Of a stretch of DNA of 64,000 nt, positions 58,598 through 64,000 are shown one piece after another; positions within the stretch are counted from its first letter, which is position 1, and each line of letters begins with the position of its first letter. This DNA is from Halomonas sp. KAO (GTDB lineage Bacteria > Pseudomonadota > Gammaproteobacteria > Pseudomonadales > Halomonadaceae). Where the stretch lies: positions 293,344 to 357,343 of the forward strand of contig NZ_JADNRL010000019.1 of the NCBI RefSeq assembly GCF_015595025.1, given 5' to 3'. The notes under the pieces were generated by a model. That model had not been told where the DNA came from, searched no databases, and saw only the letters and a program-made list of their open reading frames with translations. Position numbers and translations under genes: made by a program.

Positions 58598-59510
58598 TAC
58601 GCCGCGCCTGCTGGCGTGCCTCTTTGCGCTGGGAGCCGTGCTGCTGTTTGGCCAGGCAGTGTGGTACTACCTGATCGGTGACTACACGCGAATTCTTCTG
58701 CCAGCCCTGTTCGCACCGCTGTTGCTGACCGCCGCCCTGATGCGTCTGGGCCAGCAGGAGACGGCGCGCCTATCGGTCTACCTGGTGCTGGCCTGCAGCT
58801 ACCTGCTGATCGCCACCAGCCTGCCGCAGGACAACACCCCGACACTGCTGTGGCTAGGGCTCCCCCCGGTGCTGACCTTGCTGCTGCTGCCACTGGGCCA
58901 GGCCACCCTGCTCAACCTGGTACTGGCACCGATCTGGTTGCTGCTGGCCAACCTCACCCCACCGTCTTCCCAGGCGCTGGGCTATGTGGCGCTGGTCGCG
59001 GCCAGCGGGCTCGCCCCCTGGGGCATACGCCATCATCATGCGCTATGGCTCGCCACCGACCCTCGTGACCAGGAGTGTGCCGCCCTGAAGGCGGCGCCGC
59101 TGCTCGAACGACTGGAGAGCGAGGCGGAGCGTGCCGACCTCCTCGATCATCGGCTTGCCGTGGCCGTGCTGCACCTTCCACAGCTGGAGATGGCCGGTGA
59201 GCAGTTCGGAGGCCTTGCTCGACAGGCTCTGCTGAATGCCTTCTGCAGGACGGTGAGCGAACATAGCCGTGACCACGATCTGCTGGGACGCATCGGGGAC
59301 GCCGACTTCTGGCTGGTGATGCCCGGCACCAGCGAGAACGGGGCCCTGCTGGTGCGACAGCGTATCGAGGAAGCCGCGTCTGTCGCCACGCTGCACGATA
59401 CCGGCGGCATTGAGATTCGTGGCGCCATCTGCTCTCACTCCCCGGGTGAGCCCTTCAGGGAACTCAAGCGCCGGCTGGAGTCCACCACGCAGCGCCTCGC
59501 CGACTGCTGA
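58584..59510 (+). CDS. membrane protein with degenerate GGDEF domain (second of pair)
   Basis: A 308-residue protein with about six helices (residues 8-155) and a C-terminal GGDEF-fold domain: LAVAVLHLPQLEMAGEQFGG, then RDHDLLGRIGDADFWLVMPGTSENGALLVRQRIEEA. The signature position reads GDADF instead of GGDEF, so cyclic-di-GMP synthesis is unlikely. ATG 58584 lies inside the end of the previous gene. Layout and length mirror the upstream gene, suggesting an ancient duplication. Role unknown. Confidence 0.7.
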   Translation: MLTPDTPRLLACLFALGAVLLFGQAVWYYLIGDYTRILLPALFAPLLLTAALMRLGQQETARLSVYLVLACSYLLIATSLPQDNTPTLLWLGLPPVLTLLLLPLGQATLLNLVLAPIWLLLANLTPPSSQALGYVALVAASGLAPWGIRHHHALWLATDPRDQECAALKAAPLLERLESEAERADLLDHRLAVAVLHLPQLEMAGEQFGGLARQALLNAFCRTVSEHSRDHDLLGRIGDADFWLVMPGTSENGALLVRQRIEEAASVATLHDTGGIEIRGAICSHSPGEPFRELKRRLESTTQRLADC

Positions 59511-59545
59511 TAACCAGACGGCCTCGACAGGGATGACCTCTTGCC

Positions 59546-60949
59546 ATGAACCTTGCTCAGCTCCTGAGCCAGCTCACGCCCTCGCCCGGTGTGCTGCTGC
59601 TGATTATCGCCAGCATCGCCATGCTGGAGTCACTGGCCGTGGTCGGGGTTCTGGTGCCCGGTGTGCTACTGATTACCGCCGCTGCCTCCATGGCCGGCCA
59701 CCAGGAGCTGGCGCTGCCGGCCCCGCTGCTTGCCGCCTTTATCGGCGCGGTAGCGGGTGACAGCGCCAGCTTCGTGCTCGGCTATACCCAGCGTGAACGC
59801 GTCACCCGATGCTGGCCGTTCTCACGCCACCCCGAGTTTCTCGCCCGAGGGGCACGTTTCTTCCAGCGTCAGGGGGTGCTGTCGGTCTTTCTGGGCCGCT
59901 TCGTGGGCCCGGTTCGCCCCATCGTGCCGTTGATCGCCGGCATGCTGCATATGCCTCCACGCACCTTCCTCTGGGCCAACCTGGCTTCCGCGGCACTGTG
60001 GGCACCGGCCTATGTGCTGCCAGGCTACCTTCTGGGACGAACCTGGGATCAGCTGCTCGAGGTGCCCCCGGCCCTCCACCAGCCGCTGACACTGCTGGGC
60101 GTGATCCTGATCGCCCTGGTGGTGACATTCTCCTGGCTACGCCACCACGCCAGCCGGGACGGGCGCGCCTATCGGCTGAGCGCCGGCCTGGCTCGGCGCC
60201 ACCCGCTGCTGCGCAACCTGTGGCTGCGCCAGAGCAGCGACGGCGAGGTTCCCCTGGGCAGCCTGCTGCTGCTGGTTCTGGCGCTGGGCGGTGTGTCGGG
60301 CTGGACCCTTCATGTCATGCAGCATGGCCTGCAGGGCCCCCTGCCCGTCGACCGCCAGGTTCAGGTACTGTTCGAGGCGATCGCCACCCCGGCCCTGACC
60401 CTTCTTAGCCAGGGTCTGGCACGAGTCGGCGATCTGTTCGGCGTGGTGGCACTCGCCCTGCCCTGGGGCATGTGGCTGCTGTGGCGGCGGCGCCTGGACA
60501 CCCTCTGGCACGTCGCCGCGGGGCTGCTGGGCATCTCCCTGCTCAATATCCTGAGCAAGACACTGTTCGCACGGCCGCGTCCCGATACCCCGGCCCATCT
60601 CGCCGACTCCTTCTCCTACCCCAGCGCCCACACCTCGGGCGCCGTGGTGCTGTTCGGCCTGGCGGCTGCCTTCGCCGCCCGGGAGCTCGCCCCCGCCTGG
60701 CGCCACTGGGCCTACTGGGCGGCGACGCTCGCCGTCACGTTGATGGCGCTGTCACGGTTGATGATCGGCGTCCACTGGTTCAGCGACCTGGTCGGCGGCG
60801 CCCTGCTGGGGCTGGTGGTTTGCGCCCTGGTGCAGCTCTCCTGGCAGGCCCGAGCACGTCCCGCCCTTGTCACCTGCCCGTGGCTCCGGCTGACCATTGC
60901 TTCTCTGGGCCTGGCGGCGGTCCGAGTCGCCTGGCTGCCGCCGACTTAA
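59546..60949 (+). CDS. DedA-PAP2 fusion membrane protein
   Basis: A 467-residue polytopic protein. Residues ~1-200 are a DedA/VTT domain (VLVPGVLLITAAASMAGH; FLGRFVGPVRPIVPLIAGMLHM), a family implicated in undecaprenyl-phosphate or phospholipid flipping. Residues ~240-450 are a PAP2 phosphatase with KTLFARPRP, PSAHTSG and SRLMIGVHWFSD, the three catalytic motifs. The fusion suggests coupled dephosphorylation and flipping of a lipid carrier such as undecaprenyl pyrophosphate; this is inference. Confidence 0.9.
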   Translation: MNLAQLLSQLTPSPGVLLLIIASIAMLESLAVVGVLVPGVLLITAAASMAGHQELALPAPLLAAFIGAVAGDSASFVLGYTQRERVTRCWPFSRHPEFLARGARFFQRQGVLSVFLGRFVGPVRPIVPLIAGMLHMPPRTFLWANLASAALWAPAYVLPGYLLGRTWDQLLEVPPALHQPLTLLGVILIALVVTFSWLRHHASRDGRAYRLSAGLARRHPLLRNLWLRQSSDGEVPLGSLLLLVLALGGVSGWTLHVMQHGLQGPLPVDRQVQVLFEAIATPALTLLSQGLARVGDLFGVVALALPWGMWLLWRRRLDTLWHVAAGLLGISLLNILSKTLFARPRPDTPAHLADSFSYPSAHTSGAVVLFGLAAAFAARELAPAWRHWAYWAATLAVTLMALSRLMIGVHWFSDLVGGALLGLVVCALVQLSWQARARPALVTCPWLRLTIASLGLAAVRVAWLPPT

Positions 60950-60984
60950 GGTGCGAGGTGCGAGGTGCGAGGTGCGAGGTGAGA
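60950..60984 (+). repeat. five tandem 7-bp GGTGCGA units
   Basis: Four perfect GGTGCGA units and one GGTGAGA follow immediately after the DedA-PAP2 stop codon. The same heptamer occurs once or partially at about 1725-1735 and 12960-12968 in other spacers. Confidence 0.9.
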
Positions 60985-60995
60985 CCTGTTGCTGA

Positions 60996-61619
60996 TTACC
61001 CCAGCGCCAACCATATCCCCACTCCGACCATCAGGGTGCCGGCGATACGGTTGAGCAGTCGCACGCTGTCCCCACGGGCCAGTAGACGACGCAGCCGGCT
61101 GCCGCCGGTGGCGTAGAGCAGCAGACAGATGAACTCGATGATCAGTATCAGCGCCACCAGCACGACGAGCTGGCCGGCCAGCGGCCGTTCGGCGTCGAGA
61201 AAGGGAGGCAGAAGCGCCACGAAAAAGGCCCACCCCTTGGGGTTGGCCACGGCGGTCACGAACCCCTGCATGACCAGCTGACCGCGGCCGGCGGGCGTCC
61301 CCTCCAGCCCCTTCTCGGGGATCGCCATGCGCCCACGGGAGCGCCACATCATGATACCCAGGTAGGCCAGGTAGGCACCCCCGAGCCACTTGAACAGCGC
61401 AAAGAGCTCCGGCTGACGAAGCATCAGGGCCGCCACACCAGCACCCGCCGCAGCGGCTACCACCCCCACCCCGGCAAGCTCCCCGGCCATCATCCACAGG
61501 CTGCGGCGAACGCCCTGCGTCATGCCCAGCACCATGGCCAGGGTCATGCACATACCGGGCGTCAGGGAGACGAGGAAGAAGGTCGGCAGGAATACCGACA
61601 GCAAACCCGGATTGATCAT
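60996..61619 (-). CDS. LysE/RhtB-family amino-acid exporter
   Basis: A 207-residue inner-membrane protein with six helices. ATG 61619 has GGAGGT about 8 nt upstream; an in-frame ATG at 61634 is less likely. SLTPGMCMTLAMVLGMTQG (family PGP-like motif) and GFVTAVANPKGWAFFVALLPPFL are typical. It would export an amino acid or analogue; the substrate is unknown. Confidence 0.93.
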   Translation of the reverse strand: MINPGLLSVFLPTFFLVSLTPGMCMTLAMVLGMTQGVRRSLWMMAGELAGVGVVAAAAGAGVAALMLRQPELFALFKWLGGAYLAYLGIMMWRSRGRMAIPEKGLEGTPAGRGQLVMQGFVTAVANPKGWAFFVALLPPFLDAERPLAGQLVVLVALILIIEFICLLLYATGGSRLRRLLARGDSVRLLNRIAGTLMVGVGIWLALG

Positions 61620-61715
61620 GCCAGAGACCTCCATGTCACGCTGTTGCAGGCGGTAAAGCGCCGAGCAACCAAACAGCCAAACAGCAAAGCACCCGAGCGG
61701 ACAAGCACCGAGCAG

Positions 61716-62354
61716 CTAGTGGCCAGGCACAGAGTGGCCCGGCTCTCCCCAGCGCGGCATCAGGCGGTGCTCTATCCCCAGCTGGTTGAGGATGCGCGCG
61801 ACGATAAAGTCGATCAGGTCGTCGATCGACTGAGGGCGGTGATAGAACCCCGGCGCGGCCGGCAACACCACCACCCCCTGGCGGGTGAGGTCGAGCATGT
61901 GCTGGAGATGGATCGCCGAGAGCGGCGCCTCGCGGGGCACCAGCACCAGGGTGCGCCTCTCCTTGAGCGCCACGTCGGCGGCCCGCTCGATCAGGTTGTT
62001 GCTCGCCCCGGTAGCCACCGCCGAGAGGGTGCCGGTCGAGCAGGGACAGATCACCATGGCCGAGGGGGCGCCGGAACCGGAGGCCACCGGGGCCATCCAG
62101 TCCTCGCGGCCGAAGCAGCGAATCTGCCCCGGCCGCGCCCCGCTGTGTTCGACGAGACTCTCGGCCAGCCGCTCGGGCCGGGCAGGCAGCTCGATATCGG
62201 TCTCGGTGGCGATCACCAGATGAGCCGCCTTGGAGATCATCACCCACACCTCATGATTCGCCGCCACCAGGGCGTCGATCAGGCGCAGCCCGTACTGCGC
62301 ACCAGAGGCGCCGGTCAGCGCCACCGTGACCGGCGAAGCAAACTCTTCAGCCAT
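61716..62354 (-). CDS. ubiX: flavin prenyltransferase UbiX
   Basis: A 212-residue enzyme making prenylated FMN for UbiD decarboxylases, needed in ubiquinone synthesis. Motifs: ALTGASGAQYGLRL, CPCSTGTLSAVATGASNNLIERAADV, LVPREAPLSAIHLQHML and PGFYHRPQSI. It overlaps the mpl stop by 8 nt, so the two genes are coupled, as in Pseudomonas (recalled). Confidence 0.97.
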   Translation of the reverse strand: MAEEFASPVTVALTGASGAQYGLRLIDALVAANHEVWVMISKAAHLVIATETDIELPARPERLAESLVEHSGARPGQIRCFGREDWMAPVASGSGAPSAMVICPCSTGTLSAVATGASNNLIERAADVALKERRTLVLVPREAPLSAIHLQHMLDLTRQGVVVLPAAPGFYHRPQSIDDLIDFIVARILNQLGIEHRLMPRWGEPGHSVPGH

Positions 62355-63726
62355 GAGCCGCCTCCAGTGCTGCCAGCAACTTCTCGTGAATACCGCCGAA
62401 ACCGCCGTTGGACATCACCACGATCCGATCATAGGGCCTCGCCTCGGCGACCAGCGCCGATACCAGCGACTCCAGGTCCTGCTCGAGCCGCGCCGGTATC
62501 GGGCTCTCCGCGATGATGGGCTCCAGGGGCCAGTCCAGCCCCTGCGGTCGATACCAGAAGGCCGCGTCGGCGTCGGCCACGCTCGCGGCCAGGCGGTCAC
62601 GCAGGGTGCCCAGACGCATGGTATTGGAGCGAGGCTCGATCACCGCCAGCAGCCGACCCCGGGCGGTAGCGGCACGCAACCCCTGGAGCGTCGCGGCGAT
62701 CGCCGTGGGGTGATGGGCGAAGTCGTCGATCACCTGGATATTGGCCACCTCTCCCCGCACCTCCTGGCGTCGCCGCGGGGACTCGAAGCGCGCCAGGGCG
62801 GCGGCCCCCCGCGCCAGGCTCACCCCACAGGCATGGGCAGCGGCGAGCGCTGCCTGGGCGTTGCGGGCGTTATAGAGGCCGGTCAAGGCCCAGTCGACCA
62901 CCGCATCCTCGTTGGCCTCGGCATCTTGGTGGATGACCCGAAAGCGGGAGGCGTCGTCACGCTCAAGCTCGAGCCGCCAGGCGCTCGAGGGAGCCTCGCC
63001 GAAGCGCACCACCGGACTCCAGACCCCCATGCTCAGCACACGCTCCAGGGCCGGTTCGCCGTCGCCTACCAGCAGCACTCCTCTGCCCGGCACCGTGCGC
63101 ACCAGATGGTGGAACTGACGCTCGATCGCGGCAATATCGTCAAAGATATCCGCATGATCAAACTCCAGATTGCCCAGCACGGCGATCTCGGGGCGGTAAT
63201 GAACAAACTTGGAGCGCTTGTCGAAGAAGGCGGTGTCGTATTCATCGGCCTCCACCACGAAGGGAGCATCCGCGGCGCCGAGGCGCGCCGAGACACCGAA
63301 GTTGCGTGGCACGCCCCCGATCAGAAACCCCGGCGCCAACCCCGCCGACTCCAGCAGCCAGGCGACAAGGCTCGCCGTGGTGGTCTTGCCATGGGTACCC
63401 GCCACGGCGATCACCCGCCGCCCGGGCAGCACATGCTCGGCCAGCCACTGGGGGCCCGAGACGTAGGGCAGACCGGCATCGAGCACCGCCTCCACTTCGG
63501 GGTTGCCCCGCGACAGCGCATTGCCGATCACCACCAGGTCGGGGCGTGGCTCGAGATTGGCGGGCGAGTACCCCTCACACAGCGCGATACCGGCCTCCTC
63601 CAGCTGGGTGCTCATGGGGGGATAGACCCCCGCATCCGAGCCACTGACCGTGTGGCCCAGCTCGCGCGCCAACAGCGCCAGGCTGCCCATGAAGGTGCCA
63701 CAGATACCAAGGATATGAAGGTGCAT
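62347..63726 (-). CDS. mpl: murein tripeptide ligase Mpl
   Basis: A 459-residue Mur-ligase that attaches recycled L-Ala-gamma-D-Glu-meso-Dap tripeptide to UDP-MurNAc. The start MHLHILGICGTFMGS at 63726 (GGAG upstream) is the family N-terminus; GTG 63735 is less likely. ATP site GTHGKTTTA, DDFAHHPTAI and the C-terminal MSNGGFGGIHEKLL are diagnostic. Confidence 0.97.
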   Translation of the reverse strand: MHLHILGICGTFMGSLALLARELGHTVSGSDAGVYPPMSTQLEEAGIALCEGYSPANLEPRPDLVVIGNALSRGNPEVEAVLDAGLPYVSGPQWLAEHVLPGRRVIAVAGTHGKTTTASLVAWLLESAGLAPGFLIGGVPRNFGVSARLGAADAPFVVEADEYDTAFFDKRSKFVHYRPEIAVLGNLEFDHADIFDDIAAIERQFHHLVRTVPGRGVLLVGDGEPALERVLSMGVWSPVVRFGEAPSSAWRLELERDDASRFRVIHQDAEANEDAVVDWALTGLYNARNAQAALAAAHACGVSLARGAAALARFESPRRRQEVRGEVANIQVIDDFAHHPTAIAATLQGLRAATARGRLLAVIEPRSNTMRLGTLRDRLAASVADADAAFWYRPQGLDWPLEPIIAESPIPARLEQDLESLVSALVAEARPYDRIVVMSNGGFGGIHEKLLAALEAAHG

Positions 63727-63850
63727 GGGACTCACTCCAGCATGGGTCCGATGAGTGCGCCAGCCAAGGCGCGAGGAGAGGCGAGACTAGCATGCCCCCG
63801 ACGAGGCCCTCCAGCTCCACCGGGTGCAGGCAGGGCTGTCGCAGTTACCA

Positions 63851-63884
63851 GAGCCGAGGGGCGCTGGAGGCAAGCCGAAGAGGA
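63851..63884 (+). repeat. dispersed repeat, truncated copy C
   Basis: GAGCCGAGGGGCGCTGG and the arm CTGGAGGCAAGCC (63864-63876) match the left end of copy B, then similarity stops after about 63884, close to the IS110-family end. Nothing else is supported between 63727 and 63914. Confidence 0.7.
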
Positions 63885-63914
63885 GATACCGTCTCTCCCG
63901 ACCAGCCGCAACCC

Positions 63915-64000
63915 TCACTGAGTTGGTTGTGGCTGATATTCGGTCTGTGACTTCAGGATGCCGAAAGCGATATGTACTAATTTTCGCATGGCAGCCCCCA
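63915..64000 (-). CDS. IS110-family transposase, C-terminal end only
   Basis: The last 86 bases on the minus strand read GAAMRKLVHIAFGILKSQ then TEYQPQPTQ and a TGA stop at 63915-63917. This matches the conserved end of IS110/IS1111 transposases (Transposase_20 region). The rest lies beyond the window. Whether the element is intact cannot be seen. Confidence 0.7.
   Translation of the reverse strand, partial: GAAMRKLVHIAFGILKSQTEYQPQPTQ

Overview
The window is a high-GC gammaproteobacterial chromosome segment. Protein content and gene order best fit the Halomonadaceae (Halomonas and relatives): Na+-NQR next to a long GAPDH and mfd, then topA, then a cell-elongation/lipoate block, and mpl-ubiX. 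No rRNA, tRNA or CRISPR was seen. Genus-level placement is inference from recalled protein families, not from a search.

Positions 1-21844 are one surface-polysaccharide locus. On the left, reading leftward, lie wza (outer-membrane export), wzb (phosphatase), wzc (tyrosine autokinase) and a PglK-type ABC transporter cut by the window edge. Divergent from wza is a rightward four-gene operon matching E. coli gfcABCD/yjbEFGH, followed by a WbpM/PglF-type nucleotide-sugar dehydratase. A leftward operon from 21844 carries a second wzc, a GT2 glycosyltransferase, a Wzy/WaaL-like polymerase and three GT4 glycosyltransferases, and ends in a decayed initiating sugar-transferase gene. Together these genes would make a nucleotide sugar, build a lipid-linked oligosaccharide, polymerise and export it, with phosphorylation control by the two Wzc and Wzb proteins. 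No Wzx flippase is visible; the ABC transporter may replace it.

Positions 22362-28786 hold the complete leftward nqrABCDEF operon plus nqrM (sodium-pumping NADH:quinone reductase). Next come a long-form GAPDH (leftward), mfd (rightward), and a small envelope group: an L,D-transpeptidase, an Lpp-like alanine-zipper lipoprotein and a second L,D-transpeptidase. After these are a YbiT-type ABC-F protein, a GIY-YIG-like protein, a NYN-domain protein, a DUF6586-like protein, topA, and a large DUF3141 protein related to PHA synthases.

Positions 45912-57617 hold lipA (rightward) facing a long leftward cell-wall/housekeeping series: proA, nadD, rsfS, rlmH, mrdA (PBP2), rodA, mltB, rlpA, dacA (PBP5), ybeD and lipB. 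The right end has two tandem membrane proteins with degenerate GGDEF-like domains, a DedA-PAP2 fusion, a LysE-type exporter, ubiX and mpl. The last 86 bases are the C-terminus of an IS110-family transposase.

Non-coding features of note: a dispersed palindromic repeat of about 120-135 bp with co-varying arms (about 38596-38766, 48031-48167, and a broken copy at 63851-63884 beside the IS110 end); 7-bp and 15-bp tandem repeats; a hexamer repeat coding the GfcA tail; and several strong terminators.
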